A stretch of DNA of 64,000 nt, taken from assembly GCF_041296385.1 (NCBI RefSeq), contig NW_027184083.1:310001-374000 (forward strand). The letters run 5' to 3'. A model generated the notes under the pieces. That model was not told the origin of the DNA and ran no database searches. It worked only from the letters and a program-made list of their open reading frames with translations. Source of the stretch: Aphelocoma coerulescens. Its lineage: Eukaryota; Chordata; Aves; Passeriformes; Corvidae. Below are positions 29,008-41,665 of the stretch, in pieces. Every line of letters starts with the position of its first letter. The first letter of the stretch is position 1. The position numbers and the translations under genes are program-made.

Positions 29008-30437
29008 TGTCATGGCTAGACACTGGCCCAATGCCAGGCACCCATGAAAGCCGCTTGCTCACCCTCCTCTGCCACAGTTGGGCAGAGGAGAGAAAAAAAT
29101 TAATGAAGGATTCATGAGTTAAGGACTGGGAGAAAATACTTTGAGGGCAAAACAGCCTCAACTTAAAGTTGCAAAGTGAATTTATTACTAACAGAGTCAT
29201 AGGAGGATAATGAGAAGTAAAATAAGCCCTTAAAACACCTTTTCTTCCCCCAACGCCCTCCCTCCTTCCCACTGACAGTGCAGGGAGACAGTGTATGGGG
29301 GTTTGGTCAGTTTATCACTTATGGGGAGAAATAAGATAGAATTGGGTTGTGAGCTGTAAAACCTGCCTGCAGAGGCACATGGCAGCACAAAGAAGCACAT
29401 AGCAGCACAAAGGAGCACATAGCGGCACAGAGAAGCTTATCTCCACTGGACCCTGGGGGGAGGAAGTGTCACACAGCAGACCCCTATGGAGAGAAGCCTG
29501 CCGGGAGCTGATGGACGGCTGAACAGCGAGTGATCACCCCATAGAAGGAAGTGTATTGCTGATGTGGCAACACGGGATAGGTCACATAGTGAGAATTGCC
29601 ATACAAGGAAATACTGTGCCTTAGAAAAGTGTATAAAACCAGCTCATTCCTTTGAATAAATGATTCAGATCCCCTGCTGGTCTGGATCCGTGCCTCAATT
29701 GCCAACAGTCACCCAAGGTTTTCTTCCACTGCTCCAGGAGAGGAGTCCTTCCCCTGCTGCACTGTGGGGTCCCTTCCCATGGGAGACAGTTCTCCGTGAA
29801 CCTCTCCAGCGTAGGTCCACTCTCACGAGCAGCAGTCCTTCCAAAACTGCTGCAACATGGGTCACTCCTCCACAGGGTGCAGTCCTCCAAGGACAGGCTG
29901 CTCCAGCCTGGAAGCAAGGGCCCTCTCTCCATCAGATCTTCCACTGGGCCACAGCCACTTCCAGGCTACCACCTGCTCCAGCGTGAGCACCTCCCCCACG
30001 GGCTGCAGGTGGATCTCTGCATCCCCTGTGGATCCCCATGGGCTGCCTGCTTCACCATGGTCTTCACCACAGTCTTCACCACGGCCTGCAGAGGAATCTC
30101 AGCTCTGGTTCCTGGAGCACCTCCTCCCCCTCCTTCTCCACTGACCTTGGTGTCTTCATGTTGTTTTTCCCTCACATGTTCTCACCTCCTCCTCTTCTCT
30201 GACTAGAAGAAAAAGCTGTGCATGCCCCACTTTGTTTTGATTTTCTTCTTAAATATGTTATCACAGAGGCATTACCAACCTTTCTAATTGGCCCAGCTTT
30301 GGCCAGCAGCATGCACCTCTTCAGAGCCATCAGGGATTGGCTCTGCCAGATATGGTGGAAGCTTCTGGCACCGTCTCACAGAAGCCACCTTTGTTGCCCC
30401 CCTGCTACCAAAAAACAGGCCATGCAAAACCAACACA
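29008..30437 (-). mobile_element. LTR family F, copy 2, containing a nested short LTR
   Basis: Minus-strand counterpart of 24541-26043; plus-strand ends are TGTCATGGC and CCAACACA. Flanks are AAAGG (29003-29007) and ACAGG (30438-30442), one mismatch apart. The minus-strand AATAAATTC lies near 29180. A second LTR interrupts it at 29319-29707. Confidence 0.8.
29319..29707 (+). mobile_element. Short solo LTR (about 389 bp) nested in LTR F copy 2
   Basis: The sequence is absent from LTR F copy 1. It starts TTATGGGG (probably a mutated TG) and ends GCCAACA, with flanks ATCAC/GTCAC. A TATAAAA box (29632-29638) and AATAAA (29655-29660) lie only about 17 bases apart. U3 has an imperfect tandem repeat of an AGCACATAGCAGCACAAAG-like unit (about 29370-29433). 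The compact layout resembles alpha-/class II-type LTRs. Ends are inferred by comparison and uncertain by a few bases. Confidence 0.68.
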
Positions 30438-30442
30438 ACAGG

Positions 30443-31509
30443 CAAGCTCTAATTCTCAATATAATGTTCAGCATGCAGAGAGTATGATTCTTACCCAATA
30501 GGCATCCCTATGCAGGAGAAGACACGTTCAGCCCATCAACTGATCCCAGCAGTTATGATGGAGTCTTCCCTAACTTTTCCCCCATTCTTATTTTTATACT
30601 ATTTCTTTGTGTTTAGGTGGATCTTGAGTGACTCTAGTCATGCATACCTTTGTTACTGACTGGTGTAAAATGCTCTAGCTTTGCTTTTAAAGATACAGTC
30701 AAAAAGAATATAGAGCGCATGCCCAGTGAGGGGTCGTCATACCTTGGAGGTAGGTAACTTTGGGATGGTGGTGTGCATTATTATTAGGCTTTAATGAAGC
30801 AAGTTCATCTAAGGAGAGGGATTTCCCCACAGTTGCTGTCTCAGCAGTAGGACATCTTCCCCTATTGCCCCGGTTGACAGGTGTTATGTGGTTTATCAGC
30901 TGTAAAGTATCATTGAGTTCCCTTCCCTGCAAGGATTTCCACAGAGTCTGGCCACAGTGTCTCCACTCTGCTCCACCCTCCATTCCATCATCCTTAGCAG
31001 GTGTGTGGGTATGGGCAATCATCATGGAATAGGTTTCAAGTCATGCCAACCACATTCCATCCAGGGAGCGACAACTGTGATTTACCATATAATTCCCATA
31101 CTGTTATAACTCCTGTTAAGATGCCAATACAACTCTTCAGTTTCTTCTAATTGTATCCCCAGTTACCTGTCCACAGGGTCCTCAGTCATTTTCCCACAGG
31201 CTCCAAGGACTTAGTTGTGTTCAGTACTACTAGGAAGCATCTAGCTCTTGGAGTCATGGTTTTGAAAAGCTGCTGTATTCTTCCTTTTCCCAGACTGTTA
31301 GAGAAAAGGTTCTTATCTGGGAAGCCTGGACACAGGTGGTGGCCTGCCACTTACCACCTTACACATCCTGTATATATATATTCATGTATAATTTCGTTTC
31401 TAGCTTCTTGTGGGAAGAAGTGAATGTGTTTGAAAACCAATATTATTTACTATGGTGCTAAATAGAGACAGTTCCAAGAGGTTTCAAGTTTGCCATGAAA
31501 GGAGTTTAA
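30443..31509. other. Non-coding, unassigned sequence
   Basis: No LTR, LINE or gene recognised. A 108-residue minus-strand frame (30699-31025) has no recognisable motif and no supporting splice or start context. Confidence 0.5.
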
Positions 31510-32940
31510 ATATAATAGAATCATAAAATAGAATCATAGAATATGCTGAGTTGGAAGGCACCCATCAGGATCATCTAGTCCAACTCCTGGCCCCACACAG
31601 AACACCTCAAGAATGACACTACGTGCCTAAGAGCATTGTCCAAATGCTTCTTGAACTCTGTCAGGCTTGGTGCTGTGACCACTTCCCTGGAGAGCCTGTT
31701 CCAGTGCTCAACCACCCTCTGGGTGAAAAACTTTTTCCTGATATCTAACATAAACCTCCCCTGAAACAATTTCAGGCCATTTTCTTGAGTCCTGTCACTG
31801 GTCACCAGAGAGAAGAGATCAGTGCCTGCCCCTCCGCTTCCCATTGTGAGGATGTTGAAGACCATCATGAGGTTTCCCCTCAGTCTCCTCTTCTCCAGGC
31901 TGAACAAATCAAGTGATCTCAGCTGCTCCTCATAAGGCTTCCCCTCCAAACCCTTCACCATCCTTGCGGCCCTCCTTTGGATGTTCACCAATAGCTTAAT
32001 GTCTTTTATATTGTTGTGCCCAAAACTGCACACAGTACTCAAGGTGAGGCCACACCAGTGCAGAGTAGAGCTGGACAATCACCTCCTTTGACTGGCTGGT
32101 GATGCTGGGCTTGATGCACCCCAGGACACAGTTGGCCCTCCTGGCTGCCAGGGCACTGCTGACTCATATTCAACTTGCCATGGACCAGGACCCCCAGGTG
32201 CCTTTGCCCAATGCTGCTCTCCAGCCTCTTGTTGCTCAGTCTATACACACATCCAGGGTTGCCCCATTCCAGGTGCAGAATCTGGCACTTGCCCTTGTTA
32301 AACTTCATATGGTTGGTGATTTGTTGAGGTCTCTCTGCAGGGCCTCTGTGCCCTCAAGGGATTCGACAGAAAACTTACTTAGTATTCCTTTGAGATCTGC
32401 ATCCAAGTCATTAATGAAGATATTGACGACAACTCGGCCTAGGATGGAGCCCTGGGGAACCCTACTAGTGACCAGACTCTAGTCGGATGCAACCCCATTG
32501 ACTATAACTCTTTGTGCCTGACTCCTGAACCAGTTGTTCACCCATCACATAACATGGTTATCCAGCTGTGTGCTGGACATTTTGTCCAGAAGGATACTAT
32601 GCAACACAATATCAAAAGCTTTACTGAAATAAAAAAAAATGCATCTACTGGCTTCCCTTGATAAACTCGGTGGGTTACCCTGTCGTAGAAGGAAATCAGG
32701 TTCAACAAGCAGGACTTTCTCCTTATGAAGCCATGATGGCTGTGACCAATCACTGCTTTGTCCTCCATGTGTCAATACCTCCCAGAATAATATTTTCCAT
32801 TATTTTACCAGTCACTGAACTGAGACTGACAGACCTGTAGTTTCCAGGGTCCTTCTTGCCTTGAGAATCGGGACAATGTTAGCCAGCTTCCAGTCAGCTG
32901 GTACCTCTCCAGATTCCCAAGACTACTCAAAAATCATCTT
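31510..32940 (-). mobile_element. CR1-like LINE (copy b), 5'-truncated
   Basis: The minus strand carries the RT region (NYRSVSLSSVTGKIMENII-like, HGFIRRKSCLLNLISF, then a [22 protein letters not shown] segment) and the CR1 3' region (LLVNIQRRAARMVKGLEGKPYEEQLRSL-type). It ends at the left with ATAGAATCATA repeats, the CR1 3' terminus. It is truncated at about 32940 and has several frameshifts and stops. Confidence 0.9.
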
Positions 32941-33399
32941 TTCATCAGTGCTGGAGCTGCCTGAATTGGCACTTTGTATATCTGAATCCTCTGCTATGCT
33001 GTACCATAGAGTACAAAACTGCCTGAATTAGCTTGCCTGCAAGTAGGCATAATGGAATGGACTCCGTATTTGAGGAACTTTGGTTTTCAGGGGGATTTCA
33101 GTGACAGTGAAAAATGCTGTGCTGACAGATACTGAAATTAAATCTTTCCAGTTAGCCAAAACCAAATAGATCCAGGTTGGGAAGTACAGACGTCTTCACT
33201 CCTCTCCAAGAGGGACTGGAGATTGAATTCTCTTACTCATTCAGTCCTCATTTTTTCTGAGATGGACTTTAACTCAGCTGGCCATGAGCTTTTTAGTTTT
33301 AATCATGAGGTAGACTGGTCCACTTGGAACTCAGCTGAAACTGTAAATGCGTTTCATACAACACCCCAAAGAGTCGTCACATGAAAATTGTTTTGGACT
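32941..33399. other. Non-coding, unassigned sequence
   Basis: Nothing recognisable by eye. Confidence 0.5.
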
Positions 33400-34050
33400 A
33401 TGAGCAGCAGTCCTGCCACACCTGCTGCAATGTGAGTCCCTCCCATGGGCAAACAGTCCTCCCAAAACTGCTGCAGCGTGGGTCACTCTTCCACAGGGTG
33501 CAGTCCTCCAAGGACAGACTGTTCCAGCCTGGAAGCAAGGGCCCTCTCCACCGGATCTTCCACTAGATCACAGCCTCCTCCAGGCATCCACCCGCTCCAG
33601 CGTGAGCACGTCCCCCACGGGCTGCGGGTGGATCTCTGCATCCCCCATGGAACCCCATGGGCTGCAGGGGGACAACCTGCTTCACCATGGACTTCACCAC
33701 AGCCTGCAGAGGCATCTCAGCTCTGATGCCTGGAGCACCTCCTCCCCCTCCTTCTTCACTGACCTTGGTGTCGCCATGTTGTTTTTCCCTCATGTTCTCA
33801 CATCCTCCTCTTCTCTGACTAGAAGCAAAAAGCCCGGTAACTTTGTTTTGATTTTCTTCTTAAATATGTTATCACAGAGGCATTACCAACCTCTCTCATT
33901 GGCCCAGTTTTGGCCAGCAGCATGTCCATCTTTCAGTGCCATCAGGGATTGGCTCTGCTGCACATGGTGGAAACTTCCAGGAGGTTCTCACAGAAACCAC
34001 TTCTGTGGCCCCCCCTGCTACCAAAAACCAGGCCGAGCAAAACCAATACG
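33400..34050 (-). mobile_element. LTR family F, copy 3, partial
   Basis: Closely follows 29826-30436 of copy 2 and retains the U3 end (plus-strand AAAACCAATACG at 34039-34050). The R/U5 side is missing, so this is a truncated LTR. No duplication can be tested. Confidence 0.82.
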
Positions 34051-34308
34051 CCCACCCTCTGTATTATATTCCCAGTATCATCTATCATATAAGCCAGGTG
34101 TTGAAACCTGGTGTTTTCAGGGGTACTGTAAGCATACTAAACATGCTTCCAAAGTTTTTTCTAGGTTTCCCTAGGTTTCAGCCATTCAAAACACTGGCAT
34201 GTTCTCTGTTCCCTCTGAATGTGAGTGGGAATGGACTCACCTGACAGTCAGTGAACAGACTGCAGAACTTTTAGCTAAATTATTCTGTTTCATTTTCTTT
34301 CTCAACAG
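34051..34308. other. Non-coding sequence upstream of a candidate exon
   Basis: Contains a pyrimidine-rich stretch ending TTTCTTTCTCAACAG at 34308, a good 3' splice site. Confidence 0.5.
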
Positions 34309-34408
34309 GATCCAACAGCTGCATCTATTTTGGACAGAGATTGTGGTAAAAGAGAAGGAGAGACTGTAGCCATGGACTATAAGCCATCCCCACTTCAAGT
34401 GAAAGTAG
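34309..34408 (+). CDS. Candidate orphan host exon (100 bp), gene not identified
   Basis: A pyrimidine tract and CAG (ending 34308) precede, and GTGAGT (34409-34414) follows, so both splice sites fit the vertebrate consensus. Exactly one of three plus-strand frames is open across the exon: 33 codons beginning DPTAAS and ending PLQVKV, entering in phase 0 and leaving in phase 1. The other two frames have stops. It lies in unique-looking sequence between LTR F copy 3 and CR1 copy c. I do not recognise the protein. It could be an exon of a large-intron gene, a stranded gametolog fragment, or chance. Confidence 0.4.
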
Positions 34409-34414
34409 GTGAGT

Positions 34415-35142
34415 CTTTGCTGATGGAAAGTGAAAAGGCTGAATCCAAGGTCTGAAATATGGTGAGGTGCTTGTGGGACCATATGCAGATCTTCATGTAT
34501 GTGGCTGAGCATGCCAGCTCAGCTCAGACAACTCCAGAGCACTTTATCAGTGTGATTCTTCTGCAAACATGCAAGGACACTTTATTTTGGGCTGTGGTAG
34601 ATGAAGACAACTATGCCTTGAAAGGAAGACATAGCTCTTTAAACCAACAGATTTTTATCACGCTAAGATCAAGGCTTTGGACAGGAAAATAATGAAGATA
34701 ATATAGAGGGACTGTATAGAAGAGAAGACAGGACAACTGCAAACAAAAGGGAAAGGATCAGAGACTTGGACTACCAGGAAAAGCAGTGTTACTGTAAGCT
34801 GGAGGGTTTGTAAAGGTTCACATAGAAATGCTCGTGCTGTTTCTTAGCAATATTTTTGAAGTTCTGGAAGCAGAATTATATTAGCACAATACTCTGTTTC
34901 CTCACAAGGCTAGTGCTTACAAGAGGACAGCAATCCACACATGACTGTCCTGTCTCCAAAATCTGAGCCACTATTGTAACACAGAGACTTAAAGACCTGA
35001 CAAGGGACAGATCAAAAGAATAGTGTAGGTTTTGCTCAGAGCATGGATAAAAAAATGTGAATCTAAGTCTTGAAAATTTCACATAGGAGTAGGAAGCAGT
35101 GCCCTGGTTATCCTTCACATCAGAACAAATGACATTGACAGG
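34415..35142. other. Non-coding sequence downstream of the candidate exon
   Basis: No further exon or repeat recognised. Confidence 0.45.
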
Positions 35143-35628
35143 ATGCTGCTGGAGCTGGTTGAGGTTGACCTGTTGGAGTGGGTCCAGAGGAGAGCCACAA
35201 AAATGGTCACAGGGATGGAACACCTCTCCCATGAGGAAAGGTTGAGAGTTGGGGTTGTTTATCCTGGAGAACAAAAGACTCTGGGGAGACCTTATTGCAG
35301 CCTTTCAATACTAAAAGGGGTCTTATAAGAAAGATGGGGACAGACTTTTTAATAGGGCCTTTAGCAACAGAACCCAGGATAATGGTTTTAAAGAGGGTAG
35401 ATTCACACTAGATATAAGGATGAATTTTTTTTATGATGAGGGTGGTAAACCACTAGAACAGGTTGCCAAGAGGTTGTAAATGCCCCATCCCAGGAAACAT
35501 TCAAGGTCAGATTGGATGGGGCTCTGAGCAACTTGGTCTAGTTGAAGATGTCCCTGCTCATTGCAGGAGGCTTGGATTAGATGACCTTTAAAGGTCCCTT
35601 CCAACCCAAACCATTCAATGATTGTATG
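35143..35628 (+). mobile_element. CR1-like LINE (copy c), 3' fragment
   Basis: Typical CR1 3' region on the plus strand: GTCCAGAGGAGAGCCAC..., GGAGACCTTATTGCAG..., CCTTCCAACCCAAACCATTC, ending with an ATTCAATGATTGTATG-type terminal repeat. Only the last ~480 bp remain. Confidence 0.88.
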
Positions 35629-36651
35629 CCATGCTAGGTAAGCCTCTGAAAAAGTGGGTGCCCAGATGTTCAGTGGAATAGCTCTGGCCACTACCAAATG
35701 AGTGACAGGGAAGGTCAGCAAACAGCTAAGGTTTGAAGATATGGGGAAGTTTGGGCATTGGTGTATAATTATGAAGACATGTTCTCTGATAGATAGGTTT
35801 TACCTAAGGACCTGGAGTACTACTGCAAACATTGGTGTTGGCCTCATTTCTAAGAGAAACATTAAAGAAACACCAGGAAAAAGCTGGGAGGTGCTTGTGA
35901 AGTCTCAAGGCTCTGCCTGAGTATGTGGTAAATTGAATAATCAGACAAATCTGGTCATGGCAGTGCAGAAAGGAATGTCACAGAGTAGACCCATGGACAA
36001 CAAAGGAAAAGAAAGTGGTTGAATAAGCAAGATCTTGCTGGAAGAGTGACTAGGGAGGAGAAGTCAGAAAGTTGAATATGTAAGTGTAGCAAGATTATGC
36101 AGCAAAGTGGAGGACCTTGAGCTACTGATACAGGATAGGAGTGAGTGCATTGGAACAGTAGATCTTTCCTGCAATGTCAGTGATGAGCACTCTGAAACCA
36201 GTGGCTGCTTTTCAGGAAAAGACAGGGAGCAGCAGTGTGTGTTAATGACAGCACAACTCACAGTTTAGTAAAAGATTATCACTTCCAGCATGCCATATGC
36301 CACCATGATATTTTTCACTGCCAAAAGAGTTCTGTAATGTTATCAGAGAGATAATTGCTACTGCAGCAGTTGTTTTCTATAATTTAACATCAGGAATCAT
36401 GTTGGAGAGCAATTAATACTATGATTGGTAAGTCTGAGATGTTCTTGTATTTCTAGGCACTAAAAATAAAAATATTCTCCAGAAATTCACTAACATGTCA
36501 GGAAATGGTGCTATTTTAGACTTGGCTTTGGTAAGTCATGAAGATGCTATAGAAGACCTGGTCATAGGAAATAGCTTTGGATTCAAGGACAAGTTCAATC
36601 CATGAAAATTAAATGAAAATGTAATTTGAGGTAGATCTATAACAAAAATAA
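35629..36651 (+). other. Unassigned sequence with a decayed LINE endonuclease remnant near its end
   Basis: Around 36490-36600 the plus strand reads LDLALVSHEDAIEDLVIGNS-like, matching the C-terminal part of a CR1-type endonuclease. The rest is unassigned, and no gene is seen. Confidence 0.4.
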
Positions 36652-36656
36652 GTTTT

Positions 36657-37934
36657 TGTCATGGGTTAGCTAGCATAGTCCCAGAAGTGATGTTCTTGCA
36701 AAGGGGTGCTTACAGCTTCCTCTATGACCTGACAGAACCTATCAGATGGCCAGTTTGAATATGGACAATTCTTTAAGCCACTTAAAGTTGTGACCGCCTC
36801 TGTGATCCACACTTAAGAATAGTAAACTCCGAGGCAGAACCTCTCTGTCTCGTTTCCAGTGCTGGGACAGGTGGCTGCGGGCCCCGTGCGGGGGGCCAGT
36901 GGGCCCGGCCCAGGCCCTGTTTGGGCCAGGCCGGGTGAAGCCACGGCCATCCTGGAGTCGATGGGCCCTGTTCCACCTGCAGAAACCCCCCCAGCAGGGC
37001 TGTGGGCAGCTGTAGAGGCTCGGCTCCCCCCCGCCTCCACTGCAGCCAAGGCCAAGATTTCAGCCAAAGCGGAACCGCTGTCTGGCAGAGTTCATGTGAC
37101 CAACAGTGATAAGCCACATTCCAGCTGCAAGGCCTAGGTGAGATTAACCCTTTTATTGCTGTGAAGAGCTGAAAACCTGAGGGAAGAGAAAGAGGAGATG
37201 CTTAAAGCTAAAATTCTGTTGTGAAGCTATGATATGTCAGAGTATCTGTTGTAATTTCATGAAAGCATGGGGGGTGGAGCGTTCAACTCGTAAGCAAAAG
37301 CAGCTGTAATTTCATGAGAGGTTTGAACAGGGAGAGATGGAAGCGATGAGGACTTTAGCTCCAAATGGGAAAAGAGAAAACCTCAGTTCCTAGAAATGAT
37401 CCCAGAGATTTCTTAGAGATTAAATGCTCCCAGAGATGGGTAAAGAGAACCTTTGTTTCTGAATGGCTCAACCTTAAAATTGTACCCCAAAAAACTTCAA
37501 GAGTGGACCCTTGAAAGCAGTTGTGGGAAAAGCTGCAAGTTGGGGGGAAGGGACTCACATGCGAACAGACTCCTCTTCCTAAATGGACTGAACAAAGTTA
37601 TTTAGAAGTAAGTGGCTATCTCGTTGTGATAATGTTTTCATAGCATGAACAAGAAAGACTCCTCTTCCTAAATAGACTAAACAAAGTTATTATGTAAGTA
37701 ATAAACAGACTGAACATCTAAAAGTTTGTCCTTTTACATTGTCACTTAGAGAAGGGAGGAAGGTGAGGGGAGGAGAAGAGATCTGAAGGTGTGGTATAAT
37801 TTTTTTTTTCTTCTTTTAAGTCTGTTAATAAACTTCTTTATATCCTTTCAAGTTTGGTGCCTGCTTTGCTTTTCTCCTAATTCTTATCTCACAGAAGATA
37901 AACAGTAATGAGTATTTTAGACCAAACCACTACA
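36657..37934 (+). mobile_element. Solo LTR, family D, copy 2 (1278 bp), duplication GTTTT
   Basis: TGTCATGGGTTAGC... to ...ACCAAACCACTACA, flanked by GTTTT at 36652-36656 and 37935-37939. AATAAA at 37827-37832 gives plus orientation. It defines the family D ends used for copies 1 and 3. The GC-rich block is at 36850-37060. Confidence 0.93.
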
Positions 37935-38556
37935 GTTTTATAAACTAAGAGTTCAAGCAGAGTCAGGAGATTAAAAAGCCCAGGAACTCAAACACATCAG
38001 GTAGAGTTGAAGGAGAAAGTATCAGAAAAAAGGACATTGCTAATGTAGTTCTCCAACAGCCATTTCATTTATATGTTCATTAATGACTTTGACACAAAAA
38101 ACAAGAGTTGGCAAAGAAAATTTAATCGTAACAGCAATGATGAAGTTGCAATAAGAAGACCAAGGGCAATCAAAAGAGAGTTCAGGGCCTTTGGACAACT
38201 GGTTAAGGGATCAGGAGCACAAGTATTTTTTTCCTCTATCCTTCCAGTTGCAAGGAATGATGTTGGAAGAAACAGGAAGAGCCAGCTGATCAATACCTGG
38301 CTATGTGACTGCTGTCACCAGCAGAATTTGGGTTTTTTTGGCCACGGGTTGGTCTACATAATACCAGGCCTACTGGAGACAGAAATATTCTATAAGCAGC
38401 TGGGAGGAGTCTCACAATCAGTAGCCCTTATTCTCAGTGGGGACTTCAACCTACCAGATGTCTGATGGAAATACAATACAGGAGAGAGGAAACAGTCTCT
38501 TAGAATGTGTGGACAATAAGTTTGTGACAGCTGGTAACTAGGGGAGGTGTACCACT

Positions 38557-39122
38557 TGTATTAGTTTTAAAACAAACCAGTGGGAGGCACCAAGTCAGAA
38601 TAACAATTTAATGGAAATTAAAGAAAAGGAAAAAAAAAGTAAAAGAAAACACTGGTTCAAACTGACAGAGTCAAGATACAACCTGAATCCCTGTTAGGTA
38701 GGGTGGTGGTAGCAGTCTGGTAGAATGGTGGCTGCAATCCTCTGAAGTGGTGATCCTGTAGTAGAAGGGGTCTGCTCTTCCTCAGAAAGTCCAGTGGTGG
38801 CTGTGTAGCTCCTGTCCTCTGGAAATCCAGTGGAAAGGGTTGTCTTTGGTGTTCAGAGTCCCAGATTATATCCACGATGGGATGCTTGGTTCCTCCCTCT
38901 GGGTGGAGCATCTCACAATGGGGTAATGAGTCATGAGGCCAAGTGTTGATGAGGCTCATTAACAGAAGATAGTCCAGAGGGAGTTATCTCTGAGTCATGA
39001 GGCAGGACAATGATGGACCATTAACAGCAAGATAGTCTGGGGGGAGGAGGCAAGGAAACACTGCCCCACCTGATTTCCACAGCTCATGAGGATGGTAATA
39101 GAATACACTGCAACCCAGGACA
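38557..39122 (-). mobile_element. Solo LTR (566 bp), duplication CCACT; second copy of the 593-1147 family
   Basis: The minus strand starts TGTCCTGGGTTG and ends CTAATACA. It is flanked by CCACT at 38552-38556 and 39123-39127. The minus-strand ATTAAA lies near 38611. It interrupts the CR1 endonuclease. Confidence 0.93.
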
Positions 39123-40674
39123 CCACTGGACCTGCTGTTTGTGAACAGAGGACGTGAGTAATGTGATGGCTGGAGGACATCTTGGACACAGTGATCATGA
39201 AACTATTGAGTTTTCAATTCTCAGAGAAGTAAGAAGGGGGGTCAGCAAAACTTCTACCTTGGACTTTTGGAGGGCAGACTTTGGCCTCTTTAGGGGCCTG
39301 GTTGACAGAATCCTTTGTGAGGCAGTCCTGAAGGGCAAAGGAGTCCAGGAAGGCTGGGCATTCTTCAAGCAGGAAATCTTAAAAGGCACAGGAGCAGGCT
39401 GTCCTATGCCAAAAGACAAGCCTGCAGGGAAGAAGATCAGCCTGGCTAAACATAGAGTTTTTGCTGGAACACAGGAGGGACAGAAGAGAGTTTATGACCT
39501 CTGGAAGAAGGGACAGGCAACTCAGGAGGACTACAAAGATGTCATTAGGTTATGCAGGGAGAAAGCCCAACAATAACTTAATTGCACCACTACAGTAAAA
39601 GACAATTAAAAATTGTTTCTATAAATACATTCACAAGAAAAGGAGGGCTAAGGAGAATCTCCATCTTTTATTGGATGCAGGGGGAAATGTAGTGACAAAG
39701 GATGAGGGGAAGGCTGAGATATTTAATGCCTTCTTTGCCTGAGTCTTTAATAGTAAGACCAGTTGTGAGTATCCAGCCTGCTGAGCTGGAAGAGAAAGAC
39801 AGGGAGCAGAATGAAGCCTCTATAATCTAAGGGAAAATGGTCAGTGACCTGCCACACCACTTAGACACACACAAGTCTATGGGGCCAGATGGGATCCACC
39901 CAAGAGTACTGAGGAAGCTGGCAGAAGTGCTCACCAAGCCCCTTTCAATCATTTCCCAGCTGTCCTGACTAAATGGGGAGGTCCCAGTTGACTGGAGGTT
40001 GGCCAATGTGATGCCTATCTAAAAGAAGGGCTGGAAGAAGGATCCAGGGAACTACAGCCCTGTCAGCCTGACCTTGGTGCCAGGGAAGGTCATGGAGCAG
40101 ATCATCCTGAGTGCCATCATGCAAGCACGTACAGGACAACCAGCTGATCAGGCCCAGTCAGCATGGTTTTAGGAAAGGCAGATGCTGCTTGACCAATTTG
40201 ATCTCCTTCTATGACAGGGTGACCCATTTAGTGGATGAGGGAAAGCCTGTGGACTTTGTTTACCTTTGTTTACCTGTAAAGCCTCTGTCACTGTCTCACA
40301 CAGCATTCTCCTGGAGAAACTGTCTACTTGTGGCTTGGATGGGCATACTCTTTTCTGGGTAAAAAACTGGCTAGATGGCCAGGCCAAAAGTGTTGTGGTG
40401 AATGGCATCAAATCCATCTAGCGGATGATCACAAGTTGTGTTCCTCAGGGCTCCGTATTGGGGCCAATTCTGTTTAATATCTATCAATGATAGATGTCCA
40501 CAGAAGGGCAATGAAACTAGTGAAGGGTCTGGAGAGCAAGACTTATGAGGAGCAGCTGAGGGAGCTTGAGTTGTTGAGCCTGGAGAAAAGGAGGCTCTGG
40601 GGAAACCTTATAGCTCTCTATCTGAAAGGAGGTTGTAGCAAGGTGAGGGCCCATCTCTTCTCCTAAGTAACGAG

Positions 40675-41446
40675 TGAAAAGGAGTTATATCTCATTTAGC
40701 CAAGAATCTTGTGGTCCCCTGAACTTTGTAAGGAGCTGTGCCCTAGTTAGCTAAGGAATTTATGGCTTTTTGGACTTTTTAATTTTAGCTGGTTTTGCTT
40801 ACGTGGGTTTAACTTAGTGTCAGTAGAACAAGATAAAGAACCTAAGAAAATTAAGGAACAGCTGAGCTTGCACCTGCAGGAAATAACTCCAGAGACTTAC
40901 ACACCACAGAAAACTTAATCAATAGAGGGTTATTTAGCTAGGGAAGCAAATTCAATAAAGAATTGTTTAGGTAAGAGGAGTTTTGGGTTGTCTTTAACTA
41001 AAGATACATGTAGTGTCTTAGTGACTTAGAACAATAAGATAAGAAACTAGAAGTCAGCAGAAGTAAATTATGCATGCGCTGGAAGCTGCCAACATGGAAG
41101 AGTCATCCAAAGGGCAGGCGATGAAGACCATAATGAAGACCCTCTGATGAAGTAACAAAGCCCCCTACTCAAAATAATACCGGCGAAAAAGACACTAGAT
41201 GACAGCCTTGGCCCATGAAAGAACAGCAAGATAAACTTGGAGATGGCACCTCTGGTGTAATAGACTGGGCGGACCATGGGAGGGACTGTAAAGAAATCCT
41301 AAGTGTTACAATGTATTTAAACCCCAGGAAACTGTGTCTCATTGGACAGGCTCATGGCAAAAAAATCCCAGTATGTCTCCAGCACTGTAATAAAGGAATG
41401 TTTGATCTAACAGAATTTTGCTGTTGGATTTGAGTTCTTTAATTCA
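40675..41446 (+). mobile_element. Solo LTR (772 bp), imperfect 4-bp duplication CGAG/CAAG
   Basis: TGAAAAGGAG... to ...TTTAATTCA, flanked by CGAG (40671-40674) and CAAG (41447-41450), a CpG-type difference. CR1 3' sequence continues across it. A TATTTAAA box near 41317 and AATAAAGG near 41392 give plus orientation. A 4-bp duplication suggests class I. Confidence 0.75.
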
Positions 41447-41665
41447 CAAGGATAGGACAAGAGGAAATGGCCTCAAGTGGTGCCAGGGGAGGTTTAGACT
41501 GTATATTAGGAAAAATTTCCTCACTGAAAGGGTTATCAAGCATTGGAAGAGGCTGCCCAGGGAAATGGTTGAGTCACCATCCCTGGAGGTATTTAAAAGA
41601 TGTGTAGACATGGCACTTAGGGGAAGGAAAAACAGTTGTGATATTATTGCAGATTAGTTAGAGGA

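Larger units (their letters stand above)
38110..41665 (+). mobile_element. CR1-like LINE (copy d) with two nested LTRs
   Basis: Plus strand: an ORF1/endonuclease border (IKREFRAFGQLVKGSGAQVF at ~38170), endonuclease pieces (GDFNLPDV at 38440; LGHSDHETIEF at ~39185), the EN-RT linker (39200-39575), RT pieces ([19 protein letters not shown] at 40155-40210; [19 protein letters not shown] at 40440), and a 3' region (40500-40670, 41451-41665). It is heavily mutated. LTRs at 38557-39122 and 40675-41446 interrupt it. Both ends are approximate. Confidence 0.85.

Noticed and set aside
30699..31025. 108-residue minus-strand frame in unassigned sequence
   Set aside because: No recognisable motif and no splice or promoter context; this length is expected by chance.
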